Under the pieces are notes generated by a model that saw only the letters and a list, made by a program, of their open reading frames with translations, ran no database searches and was not told the DNA's origin. A stretch of DNA of 64,000 nucleotides, from contig NZ_SOCT01000009.1 of the NCBI RefSeq assembly GCF_004364435.1, forward strand, positions 62,001 through 126,000, in the 5' to 3' direction. Below, piece by piece: positions 45,006 to 53,742 of the stretch. Source of the DNA: Pseudomonas sp. LP_7_YM. GTDB lineage: Bacteria > Pseudomonadota > Gammaproteobacteria > Pseudomonadales > Pseudomonadaceae. The translations under genes were made by a program, and so were the position numbers. Numbering within the stretch: the stretch's first letter is position 1; each line of letters opens with the position of its first letter.

Positions 45006-46568
45006 CTATAGGTGAACGACCGCCATATCGAGCCGGGGATAGTCACTGTCGGCATGCTCGCTTTTCGGTGGCACGTGATGGGTTTTCATCACCTGATCGC
45101 CTTGTAGCGTCTCCAGATGGATATCGAAGCCCCAAAGGCGGTGCAGGTGTTTGAGCACTTCGTCGGTTGAATCACCCAGTGGCTTACGGTCGTGTTGCTG
45201 ATGGCGCAGGGTCAGCGAGCGATCACCACGGCGGTCGATGCTGTAGATCTGCACGTTAGGTTCGCGGTTGCCCAGGTTGTATTGCGCAGCGAGGGTCTGC
45301 CGGATCGTCCTGTAGCCTGTTTCGTCGTGGATGGCAGGCACCATGAGATCGTCCTTCTGATCATCATCCAAAATGCTGAACAGCTTGAGATCGCGGATCA
45401 CCTTAGGCGACAGGTACTGCAAGATGAAGCTCTCATCCTTGAAGCTGCTCATCGCAAATTTGATTGCCGTGAGCCAATCGGTGCCCGCCAGATCCGGAAA
45501 CCATTGGCGATCCTCATCGGTTGGGTGCTCGCACATCCGTCGAATGTCCTGATACATCGCAAAACCCAGCGTGTAGGGATTGATGCCGCTGTAATAGGGA
45601 CTGTCGAAACCGGGCTGGAAAACCACGCTGGTGTGCGACTGCAGGAATTCGAGCATGAATCCGTCAGTCACCAGGCCTTCGTCGTACAGATCATTCATTA
45701 ACGTGTAATGCCAGAAGGTGGCCCATCCCTCGTTCATCACCTGGGTCTGGCGTTGCGGATAGAAATACTGGGCGATCTTGCGCACGATGCGCACGACTTC
45801 CCGCTGCCATGGCTCCAGCAAAGGAGCGTGCTTCTCGATGAAGTAAAGGATGTTTTCCTGAGGCTCGGGAGGGAAGCGGGCGTTGTCTTCCCTGTCGTTC
45901 TTGTTGGCATTCTTGGGAATGGTGCGCCATAGATCGTTGATTTGCTTTTGCAGGTGCTCTTCCCTGTCCTTCATCCGTTGGCGCTCTTCTTCCGCCGAAA
46001 TCGGATAGGGCCGTTTGTAGCGATCCACGCCGTAATTCATCAACGCATGGCAGGAGTCGAGAAGGTCTTCAACGGCGTCGATGCCGTGGCGTTCTTCACA
46101 TTGCATGATGAAGTGCTTGGCGAACACCAGGTAGTCAATAATCGAACTGGCGTCGGTCCAGGTGCGGAACAGGTAATTGCCCTTGAAGAAGCTGTTATGG
46201 CCATAACAGGCGTGCGCCACGACCAGCGCCTGCATGCAAATGGTGTTTTCTTCCATCAGATAAGCGATGCACGGATCTGAGTTGATGACGATCTCGTATG
46301 CCAGTCCCATCTGACCGCGTGAGTAGGATTTTTCGGTGCTGAGAAAATGCTTGCCGTAAGACCAGTGGTGATAACCCAGCGGCATGCCGACCGATGCGTA
46401 GGCATCCATCATCTGCTCGGCGGTGATCACTTCGATCTGGTTGGGGTAAGTGTCCAGGGCGTAGCGCTCGGCGATGCGGCTTATCTCCCGGTCGTACGCC
46501 TGGATCAGTTCGAATGTCCACTCTGAACCCGTGGAAAGGGGTTGGCGTTTATGCTCTCTGGCGGTCAT
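45006..46568 (-). CDS. ycgB: SpoVR family protein (YcgB)
   Basis: A protein of 520 residues of unknown biochemical function. Conserved blocks are MPLGYHHWSYGKHFLSTEKS, YGHNSFFKGNYLFRTWTDAS, NEGWATFWHYTLMNDLYDEG and NPYTLGFAMYQDIRRMCEHP. In enterobacteria it is coregulated with yeaGH under RpoS and nitrogen stress. The ATG overlaps the yeaH stop, so it is the third gene of the prkA-yeaH-spoVR operon. Confidence 0.95.
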   Translation of the reverse strand: MTAREHKRQPLSTGSEWTFELIQAYDREISRIAERYALDTYPNQIEVITAEQMMDAYASVGMPLGYHHWSYGKHFLSTEKSYSRGQMGLAYEIVINSDPCIAYLMEENTICMQALVVAHACYGHNSFFKGNYLFRTWTDASSIIDYLVFAKHFIMQCEERHGIDAVEDLLDSCHALMNYGVDRYKRPYPISAEEERQRMKDREEHLQKQINDLWRTIPKNANKNDREDNARFPPEPQENILYFIEKHAPLLEPWQREVVRIVRKIAQYFYPQRQTQVMNEGWATFWHYTLMNDLYDEGLVTDGFMLEFLQSHTSVVFQPGFDSPYYSGINPYTLGFAMYQDIRRMCEHPTDEDRQWFPDLAGTDWLTAIKFAMSSFKDESFILQYLSPKVIRDLKLFSILDDDQKDDLMVPAIHDETGYRTIRQTLAAQYNLGNREPNVQIYSIDRRGDRSLTLRHQQHDRKPLGDSTDEVLKHLHRLWGFDIHLETLQGDQVMKTHHVPPKSEHADSDYPRLDMAVVHL

Positions 46569-47836
46569 GTCACTAACCTGCGCTGGAAGAGTTCACGGAA
46601 AACCGGATAGATATCACCGGCAGAGACCAGCTGCTGCTGGACAAACGTGTCAGCGAAAGCATCGCCGATGCGTTCGTATTCGAACCACAGCGCCTGATGC
46701 TCGCGCGGGGTAATTTCGACGTAGGTGTAGTACTGCACGAAGGGCATGATCTGTTTGATCAGGATGTCGCGGCAGATGGGCGAGTCGTCGTTCCAGTTGT
46801 CACCGTCTGATGCCTGCGCCCCATAGATGTTCCATTCGTTGGCCGGATAGCGCTGGGCCATGATCTCCTGCATCAGTTTCAAAGCGCTGGACACGATTGT
46901 GCCGCCGGTTTCCCTCGAATAGAAAAACTCCTCCTCGTCGACTTCGCGCGCGCTGGTGTGGTGGCGGATGAACACGACTTCGATCTTGTCGTAATTTCGC
47001 TTCAGAAACAGGTAAAGCAGAATGAAAAATCGTTTGGCGATGTCTTTTGTGGCCTGAGTCATGGAGCCAGAGACGTCCATCAGGCAAAACATCACTGCCT
47101 TGGAGCTGGGGTTGGGTTGTTTGACCAGCAGGTTGTACTTGAGGTCGAACGTGTCCAGATAAGGAACGCGCTTGATTCGCGCCTGCAAGCGTTGTGCCTC
47201 AAGCTCCAAGGCTTGAATGTCGCCAAAATTGTCGGGTTCTTCGCGCTTCAGTCGCTCAACTTCGGTGAGTATCTCTTTGAGTTTGGCGCGGCTGCTGCCC
47301 GATAACGCGATACGTCGGGCGTGTGCCGAGCGCAGCGTACGAACGATATTGATCCGCGAGGGATTGCCTTCGTTACTGATGCCTGCACGTACGGTTTTAA
47401 AGGTTTCGGTGCCTGCCAGATTGCGTTTGACCAGATTGGGAAGTTCCAGGTCCTCGAACATGAACTCGAGGAATTCTTCCTGAGTGATCTGGAACACGAA
47501 CTCATCCATGCCTTCGCCGGAATTGCTCGCCTTACCGGGCCCTTTACCTGCGCCGCCGCCTTGCGGGCGGGCAATATGTTCGCCGCTGGTGAATTCCTTG
47601 TTGCCGGGGTGAACGACGGTTTGTTTACCGCCGCGACCATGGTGCAGCACTGGCTCGTCGATATCGCGGCCAGGGATGCTGATTTGTTCGCCATGCTCCA
47701 TGTCAGTGATAGAACGGCGGCTGACTGCTTCTTCGACTGCTTTCTTGATGTGATCACGGTAACGACGCAGAAAGCGCTGCCGATTTACCGTGCTCTTGTT
47801 CTTGCCATTGAGACGTCGGTCGATCACATAGCTCAT
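46565..47836 (-). CDS. yeaH: YeaH/YhbH family protein (DUF444)
   Basis: A protein of 423 residues. The N-terminal basic segment NRQRFLRRYRDHIKKAVEEA is followed by a C-terminal von Willebrand A-like domain with a MIDAS-like D-V-S-G-S motif (MFCLMDVSGSMTQATKDIAK). Function is unknown. It works genetically with the PrkA kinase and SpoVR encoded on either side. A tandem repeat fills the prkA-yeaH gap. Confidence 0.95.
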   Translation of the reverse strand: MSYVIDRRLNGKNKSTVNRQRFLRRYRDHIKKAVEEAVSRRSITDMEHGEQISIPGRDIDEPVLHHGRGGKQTVVHPGNKEFTSGEHIARPQGGGAGKGPGKASNSGEGMDEFVFQITQEEFLEFMFEDLELPNLVKRNLAGTETFKTVRAGISNEGNPSRINIVRTLRSAHARRIALSGSSRAKLKEILTEVERLKREEPDNFGDIQALELEAQRLQARIKRVPYLDTFDLKYNLLVKQPNPSSKAVMFCLMDVSGSMTQATKDIAKRFFILLYLFLKRNYDKIEVVFIRHHTSAREVDEEEFFYSRETGGTIVSSALKLMQEIMAQRYPANEWNIYGAQASDGDNWNDDSPICRDILIKQIMPFVQYYTYVEITPREHQALWFEYERIGDAFADTFVQQQLVSAGDIYPVFRELFQRRLVT

Positions 47837-47926
47837 AGGCCCTCCGGGCAGCTACAAGAAAAAAACAGCCACAAGCTGCAAGCTGATCCTGGCCAGGTAT
47901 TCGGACGCTGACCCCTTCAGCCTGCT

Positions 47927-47968
47927 GCTTGAAGCTTGAAGCTTGAAGCTTGAAGCTTGAAGCTTGTA
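47927..47968. repeat. Tandem array of the heptamer GCTTGAA
   Basis: Five perfect copies (47927-47961) and one variant copy GCTTGTA lie in the 145-base gap between prkA and yeaH. The nearby CTACAAG and CAAGCTGCAAGCT (47850-47886) are complementary to the array end, so the transcript could fold into a hairpin. Such GCTTGAAGC arrays are known as dispersed Pseudomonas intergenic repeats. Confidence 0.85.
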
Positions 47969-47981
47969 GCTTACAGCTGCT

Positions 47982-49904
47982 TTATTGCGACTTCCTGACG
48001 CGCAGGTACCACTCGGACAGCAGACGTACCTGTTTATCGGTGTAGCCCCGCTCGACCATCCGGGTAACGAAGTCGTTGTGCTTTTGCTGATCCTCTTTAC
48101 TGGCTTTGGCGTTGAAACTGATGACGGGAAGAAGGTCCTCGGTATTGGAGAACATCTTCTTCTCGATCACCACGCGCAGCTTCTCGTAGCTGAGCCATGT
48201 TGGATTCTTCCCATTGTTGTTGGCGCGTGCACGCAAGACGAAGTTGACGATTTCGTTACGGAAATCCTTTGGATTGCTGATACCTGCCGGTTTTTCGATC
48301 TTCTCCAGTTCTTCGTTGAGTGCGACGCGGTTGAGAATTTCGCCGGTTTCCGGGTCGCGGTATTCCTGATCCTGAATCCAGAAGTCGGCATACAAGACGT
48401 AGCGATCAAAAATGTTCTGCCCATACTCGCTGTAGGACTCCAGGTATGCCGTCTGGATTTCCTTGCCGATGAACTCGATGTAGCGAGGGGCCATGTATTC
48501 CTTGATGAAGCGCAGGTACCGCTCGCGGGTTTCTGCCTGGAACTGTTCCTGCTCGATCTGCTGTTCGAGCACATACAGCAGGTGCACCGGGTTGGCTGCG
48601 ATTTCGTGTGGGTCGAAGTTGAAGACTTTCGAGAGGATCTTGAACGCAAAACGGGTGGACAGTCCATTCATGCCCTCGTCGACGCCCGCGCTGTCACGGT
48701 ACTCCTGAATCGACTTGGCCTTCGGATCGGTGTCCTTGAGATTCTCGCCGTCGTAAACCCGCATCTTGGAATAGATGTTCGAGTTTTCCGGTTCCTTGAG
48801 GCGCGACAGGGTGGTGAACTGCGCCAGCATTTTCAGGGTGTCCGGGGCGCAGTGGGCCTTGGACAGGGAACTGTTGAACAGCAGCTTGTCGTAGATCTTG
48901 ATCTCATCGCTAACACGCAGGCAGTACGGCACCTTGACGATGTAGATCCGGTCGATGAAGGCCTCGTTATTCTTGTTGTGGCGGAAGCTGTGCCATTCCG
49001 ATTCGTTGGAGTGGGCCAACAGAACGCCGTTGAACGGGATAGCCCCCAGGCCTTCGGTACTGTTGTAGTTACCTTCCTGAGTGGCGGTGAGCAATGGGTG
49101 CAGCACCTTGATCGGCGCTTTGAACATCTCCACGAATTCCATCAGGCCCTGGTTGGCCCGGCACAGCGCGCCGGAATAGCTATAAGCGTCGGCGTCGTTC
49201 TGTGAATAGTCTTCGAGTTTGCGGATATCGACCTTGCCCACCAGCGCGGAGATGTCCTGGTTGTTTTCGTCACCCGGCTCGGTCTTGGCGACAGCAATCT
49301 GATTGAGGATCGACGGATACAGTTTGACTACCTTGAACTGGCTGATATCGCCACCGAATTCTGCCAGGCGTTTGGTCGCCCAGGGCGACATGATGGTGCT
49401 CAGGTAGCGACGGGGGATGCCGAAGTCTTCTTCGAGGATCGCGCCGTCTTCCGTGGCGTTGAACAGCCCAAGCGGTGACTCGAAGACCGGCGAACCCTTG
49501 ATGGCATAGAAAGGGACTTTTTCAATCAGCTGTTTAAGCTTTTCGGCCAGGGAAGACTTACCGCCACCGACCGGACCAAGCAGGTAGAGGATTTGTTTCT
49601 TTTCCTCCAGACCCTGAGCGGCATGGCGGAAATATGAAACGATCTGCTCGATGCACTCTTCCATGCCATGGAAATCGGCAAAGGCTGGATAGCGTCGGAT
49701 CACCTTGTTGGAGAAAATTCGGGAAAGACGCGAATTGGTCGACGTGTCGAGCAACTCAGGCTCGCCAATGGCCAGCAGAAGACGTTCTGCCGCAGAGGCA
49801 TAGGTTCTGGGATCCTGTTTGCAGAGCTCCAGGTACTCCTGTAACGAGAGCTCTTCCTGGCGTGTAGATTCAAAGCGTTGTTGGAAGTGGCTAAAAATAC
49901 TCAT
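47982..49904 (-). CDS. prkA: PrkA family serine protein kinase / AAA ATPase (YeaG)
   Basis: A protein of 640 residues. The N-terminal AAA-type part has Walker A GPVGGGKSS at 110-118. The C-terminal PrkA kinase domain follows (DPETGEILNRVALNEELEKI). In enterobacteria YeaG takes part in nitrogen starvation and stationary-phase responses. It is the first gene of the prkA-yeaH-spoVR operon. The 288 bases upstream, to glpE, must contain its promoter. Confidence 0.96.
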   Translation of the reverse strand: MSIFSHFQQRFESTRQEELSLQEYLELCKQDPRTYASAAERLLLAIGEPELLDTSTNSRLSRIFSNKVIRRYPAFADFHGMEECIEQIVSYFRHAAQGLEEKKQILYLLGPVGGGKSSLAEKLKQLIEKVPFYAIKGSPVFESPLGLFNATEDGAILEEDFGIPRRYLSTIMSPWATKRLAEFGGDISQFKVVKLYPSILNQIAVAKTEPGDENNQDISALVGKVDIRKLEDYSQNDADAYSYSGALCRANQGLMEFVEMFKAPIKVLHPLLTATQEGNYNSTEGLGAIPFNGVLLAHSNESEWHSFRHNKNNEAFIDRIYIVKVPYCLRVSDEIKIYDKLLFNSSLSKAHCAPDTLKMLAQFTTLSRLKEPENSNIYSKMRVYDGENLKDTDPKAKSIQEYRDSAGVDEGMNGLSTRFAFKILSKVFNFDPHEIAANPVHLLYVLEQQIEQEQFQAETRERYLRFIKEYMAPRYIEFIGKEIQTAYLESYSEYGQNIFDRYVLYADFWIQDQEYRDPETGEILNRVALNEELEKIEKPAGISNPKDFRNEIVNFVLRARANNNGKNPTWLSYEKLRVVIEKKMFSNTEDLLPVISFNAKASKEDQQKHNDFVTRMVERGYTDKQVRLLSEWYLRVRKSQ

Positions 49905-50192
49905 GACGTCACCTCGCTCGATACGTTGAGCCGGCGGCGGATCGTCAGTCGATGCTGGATGACCGCTGATGACTCAGCGGTCATTTACCCCCCAAACACC
50001 CTAAAAGTAGCTACCGATGACCCACGCGCCGGTGTACCGGCTCTCCCCTGATTCGGATGGCCTGAGGCTAAGGATAGTTCGGATTCGCGCACAGAAAGAA
50101 GGAAGGCGGATGAATGTGGGGGTACCGTGCGACAGTTGTATGCGCGAGGCCGCACAGGACGCGGCTCCGCGCATCGAAAAAATATTTTTCGA

Positions 50193-50513
50193 TCAGCCTT
50201 GCGCGGTTTCGTCCGGAAAAGTGTTTTTCCACAGTTCGAAGCCACCATCCATGCTGTAGACCTCGGAGAAGCCCTGGCCGACAAGATAGGCCGCTGCGCT
50301 CTGACTTGAATTGCCGTGGTAGCAAAGGACGACGAGCGGTTTGTCGAGGTCAGCCTGGCGAATGAAGTCGGCGATGGAGTGGTTGTCCAGATGGTGCGAA
50401 TTCGGGATGTGGTGGCTGGCGTAGGTCTGTGCATCGCGGACGTCGACCAGCACGGCTCCTTTTTCACGCAGGGCCTGGGCCTGCTCCGGCGGAATGCGTT
50501 TGAAATCGGTCAT
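50193..50513 (-). CDS. glpE: Thiosulfate sulfurtransferase GlpE
   Basis: Single-domain rhodanese of 106 residues. The persulfide-forming cysteine lies in VVLCYHGNSSQSAA, a GlpE-type active-site loop. Substrates in vivo are uncertain (thiosulfate, thioredoxin). It follows apaH on the same strand. An A/T-rich hairpin (TCGAAAAA/TTTTTCGA, near 50173-50191) immediately follows its stop. Confidence 0.94.
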   Translation of the reverse strand: MTDFKRIPPEQAQALREKGAVLVDVRDAQTYASHHIPNSHHLDNHSIADFIRQADLDKPLVVLCYHGNSSQSAAAYLVGQGFSEVYSMDGGFELWKNTFPDETAQG

Positions 50514-50569
50514 GAGGTGGGCTCCTGGGCCGTTATGTTCCCGGATTGCCGAGAACGGGAAGAAATATT

Positions 50570-51451
50570 CTAACGTTGCGGGTCGGCACGGTCCTTAGCC
50601 GTTGAGTCATACGCTGCAGGGGAGGCGAGGTTGCCCTGTCCATCACAATCGCAATGAATCAGTTCTCGCGTGTCGACGTTGAGCATCGTCATCGCGCCAC
50701 CCCATACGCAGCCAGTGTCGAGCGCGTAAACGCCGGGCTCGCTGCAGCGACCCTCCAATGCAGCCCAATGCCCGAAGATGATGTTCAAGCCCTTGGTCTT
50801 GCGATCCTGGTGGCTGAACCAGGGCGCGTATCCGGCAGGTGCGCTGTCCAGACCTTCCTTGCTCTTGAGGTCGAGCTTGCCGTCGCTTGTACAGAAGCGC
50901 ATGCGCGTGAAGTAGTTGGTGATCACGCGCAGCCGGGTGACGCCCTGTAGATCCTTGTCCCATATGGCGGGTTCGTTACCGTACATGCCGTCCAGGAATG
51001 GTTTGAGCAGGTTGTCATCGCGCAAGGCTTCTTCGACTTCCTCGGCGCAGCGCAGGGCCTTTTTCAGGGTCCATTGCGGCGGGATGCCGGCGTGCACGAG
51101 GGCCATATCGCGCTCGGCATCGTAGTGCATCAGCTTTTGATGGCGCAGCCACTCGAGCAATTCATTGGCGTCAGGAGCTTCGAGTACTTCCCGCAGCGTA
51201 TCGCCTTTCTTCAGGCGTTCGATATTGCGGCCAGCGGCGAGCAGGTGCAGGTCATGGTTGCCGAGCACGCAGACAATGGAGTCGCGCATGGCGTAAAGAA
51301 AGCGCAGGGTTTCCAGAGACTGTGGTCCTCGGTTCACCAGATCGCCCACTAGCCACAGTTTGTCTTTCGCCGGATCGAACGACACGTGTCGCAGCAGACA
51401 TTTCAGCGGTTCGAGACAACCTTGCAGATCGCCGACTGCGTACACTGACAT
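50570..51451 (-). CDS. apaH: Bis(5'-nucleosyl)-tetraphosphatase, symmetrical
   Basis: Hydrolyses Ap4A to two ADP and decaps Np4-RNA. Metallophosphatase motifs GDLQGC, GDLVNRGP and GNHD are at residues 7-70. The length of 293 residues is usual. The start overlaps the apaG stop (TGATG). Last member but one of the lptD-surA-pdxA-rsmA-apaG-apaH-glpE group. Confidence 0.98.
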   Translation of the reverse strand: MSVYAVGDLQGCLEPLKCLLRHVSFDPAKDKLWLVGDLVNRGPQSLETLRFLYAMRDSIVCVLGNHDLHLLAAGRNIERLKKGDTLREVLEAPDANELLEWLRHQKLMHYDAERDMALVHAGIPPQWTLKKALRCAEEVEEALRDDNLLKPFLDGMYGNEPAIWDKDLQGVTRLRVITNYFTRMRFCTSDGKLDLKSKEGLDSAPAGYAPWFSHQDRKTKGLNIIFGHWAALEGRCSEPGVYALDTGCVWGGAMTMLNVDTRELIHCDCDGQGNLASPAAYDSTAKDRADPQR

Positions 51452-51831
51452 CAGTGAAGCGCCCCTGGTACAGCCAGCCGGAAAGGCGCGATGATCGCGT
51501 CGAAGCGTTCACCGTCTTCGGCGAGCATTTGATACGTGCCCTGCATGTTGCCGACCTTGGTGGTCATGACTGTGCCGCTGCTGTAGGTATGGCTTTGTCC
51601 CGCTTGAATCAGCGGTTGCTGGCCCACCACACCCTCACCGCGAACTTCTTCGACATTTCCGTCGCCATCGGTGATCACCCAGTGGCGCGACAACAACTTG
51701 GCCGACAGCTCGCCGCTGTTGTGAACCGTGACGGTATAGGCGAAGGCAAAACGATTTTGCTCCGGCTCTGACTGTTCTGTAAGGAAGCGGGTGACGACGC
51801 TGACGTCGACCTGGTAACGAGGATCGGACAT
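51451..51831 (-). CDS. apaG: ApaG (DUF525 fibronectin-like fold)
   Basis: 126 residues: YQVDVSVVTRFLTEQSEPEQ, FAYTVTVHNSGELSAKLLSR and the glycine-rich GEGVVGQQPLIQAGQSHTYS. Role unknown; genetically linked to Ap4A metabolism and to resistance phenotypes. Sits between rsmA and apaH, as in most proteobacteria. Confidence 0.96.
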   Translation of the reverse strand: MSDPRYQVDVSVVTRFLTEQSEPEQNRFAFAYTVTVHNSGELSAKLLSRHWVITDGDGNVEEVRGEGVVGQQPLIQAGQSHTYSSGTVMTTKVGNMQGTYQMLAEDGERFDAIIAPFRLAVPGALH

Positions 51832-51949
51832 GCAAGAGGCCTTAAAAGCGGGGGCGGAAAAAGCCGGAAAAGCCCGGAGAAGAATGAGTCTAGGACATGT
51901 GACGGCTTAACAACCAATTGGTGCTTCGGCCGGGCATGTCCTGAGGGTA

Positions 51950-52756
51950 TCAACCGACGACAGGTTTATCGGTGAGCGTGTCAGCCAGACGCACGAATGC
52001 AGCCAGATCCAGCTGCTCGGGGCGCAAGCTGCCGTCCACGCTTGCTTGCGTGATCTCTTCGCTGGTCAGCAGCGCTTTCAAGGTGTTGCGCAGGGTTTTG
52101 CGGCGCTGGTTGAACGCCTCGCGAACGACGCGTTCCAGCGTGCGGTGGTCCTTGGCCGGGTGGGGCAGGGTCTCGTGAGGGACTAGCCGGACAATCGCCG
52201 AGTCGACTTTGGGCGGTGGATTGAACGCGCCGGGACCGACATTGAACAGATGTTCGACGCGGCAATGGTACTGAACCATGATCGACAGCCGCCCCCAGTC
52301 GCCACCGCCCGGGCCTGCTGCCAGACGCTCAACCACTTCCTTCTGCAGCATGAAGTGCATGTCGCGAATCAGGTGTGCGTTTTGCAGTAGATGGAAAATC
52401 AACGGCGTGGAGATGTTATAGGGCAGGTTGCCGACCACGCGCAGGCTGTTGGGCGCTGCGTTTAGGCTAGTGAAGTCGAACTTGAGCGCGTCGCCTTGGT
52501 GCAGGTTGAAATTCGGCATGCTGCCGAACTGTTGCATCAGGATGGGTACGAGGTCCTTGTCCAGCTCCACGACATCCAGTTGTGCGCCGCTGCCCAGCAA
52601 GCCTTCGGTCAAGGCACCCTGACCCGGGCCGATTTCCAGCAGGCGGTCATCGGCCTTGGCACGAATCGAGCGCAGGATCTTGTCGATCACCCCCGCATCG
52701 TGCAGAAAATTCTGGCCGAAGCGCTTACGCGCCTTGTGTTGGTATTGCTCAGTCAT
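51950..52756 (-). CDS. rsmA: 16S rRNA dimethyladenosine transferase (KsgA)
   Basis: Dimethylates A1518 and A1519 of 16S rRNA. The start has ARKRFGQNFLHDAGVIDKI, the SAM-binding loop is LEIGPGQGALTEGLL, and the N-L-P-Y-N catalytic motif (GNLPYNISTPLIFHLL) is present. Length 268. It overlaps pdxA by four bases. Confidence 0.98.
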   Translation of the reverse strand: MTEQYQHKARKRFGQNFLHDAGVIDKILRSIRAKADDRLLEIGPGQGALTEGLLGSGAQLDVVELDKDLVPILMQQFGSMPNFNLHQGDALKFDFTSLNAAPNSLRVVGNLPYNISTPLIFHLLQNAHLIRDMHFMLQKEVVERLAAGPGGGDWGRLSIMVQYHCRVEHLFNVGPGAFNPPPKVDSAIVRLVPHETLPHPAKDHRTLERVVREAFNQRRKTLRNTLKALLTSEEITQASVDGSLRPEQLDLAAFVRLADTLTDKPVVG

Positions 52757-53742
52757 TTACGGGTCTCAGCCATCTTATAGGCGGTTTCCAGAGCGACCTT
52801 GAGGCTGCCGGTGTCGACCTTGCCGCTGCCGGCCAGATCCAGCGCAGTACCGTGATCCACAGACGTGCGAATGATCGGCAGGCCGAGCGTGACATTGACG
52901 GCGGCGCCGAAGCCTTTGTACTTGAGCACCGGTAGGCCCTGGTCGTGGTACATCGCCAGCACTGCATCGCAGTGCTCCAGATATTTGGGGGTAAACAGAG
53001 TATCGGCGGGCAGCGGGCCGCGCAGATCAAGGCCCTCGCTGCGCAGACGCTCCAGAGTGGGTTCGATGATGTCGATTTCTTCGCGACCCAGATGGCCGCT
53101 TTCGCCCGCATGGGGATTCAGTCCGCAGACCAGAATCCTTGGGTGGGAGATGCCGAACTTGTTGACCAGATCCGCATGCAGGATGCGTGTAACCCGCTCC
53201 AGCCGCTCAGCAGTAATGGCATCTGCAACGTTGCGCAGAGGCAGGTGAGTGGTCACCAGTGCCACGCGCAAGTCGCCGGTGGCGAGCATCATGACTACCT
53301 GCTCGGTCCGGGTCAGTTCGGCCAGAAACTCGGTGTGGCCGGAAAAGGCGATTCCGCTTTCGTTGATCACGCCCTTATGTACGGGGGCAGTGATCATTCC
53401 GGCGAAATCGCCGTCGAGGCAACCTTGCCCCGCTCGGGTAAGTGTTTCAAGGACGAATGCGCCGTTGGCTTCATTCAATTGCCCTGTGACCACGGAAGTA
53501 TTGAGGGGGGTGTCCCACACATACAGGCTTCCGGCCGGCGCAGGGATGTCAGGCCATGTGGGCGGCAGGACAGGAATCAGGCTGACGACCACGCCCAGTT
53601 GTGCTGCCCGCTCGTTGAGCAGGTCGCAACTGGTAATGGCGATCAGGGGATGGGGCTGGGACTGCGCGGCGAGCAGCAGGCAAAGGTCAGGGCCGATGCC
53701 AGCGGGCTCGCCGGGCGTCAGGGCGAAACGCCGGGGTTTCAC
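52753..53742 (-). CDS. pdxA: 4-hydroxythreonine-4-phosphate dehydrogenase
   Basis: Vitamin B6 synthesis, 329 residues. Typical blocks are ALTPGEPAGIGPDLCLLL, GHTEFLAELTRTEQVVMMLA, metal ligands in HLPLRNV and GLNPHAGESGHLGREE, and AMYHDQGLPVLKYKGFGAAV. It overlaps surA upstream and rsmA downstream, so it is tightly coupled. Confidence 0.98.
   Translation of the reverse strand: MKPRRFALTPGEPAGIGPDLCLLLAAQSQPHPLIAITSCDLLNERAAQLGVVVSLIPVLPPTWPDIPAPAGSLYVWDTPLNTSVVTGQLNEANGAFVLETLTRAGQGCLDGDFAGMITAPVHKGVINESGIAFSGHTEFLAELTRTEQVVMMLATGDLRVALVTTHLPLRNVADAITAERLERVTRILHADLVNKFGISHPRILVCGLNPHAGESGHLGREEIDIIEPTLERLRSEGLDLRGPLPADTLFTPKYLEHCDAVLAMYHDQGLPVLKYKGFGAAVNVTLGLPIIRTSVDHGTALDLAGSGKVDTGSLKVALETAYKMAETRK

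Noticed and set aside
47850..47970. Possible CRISPR-like array
   Set aside because: Seven-base units directly in tandem without spacers; a simple intergenic repeat.
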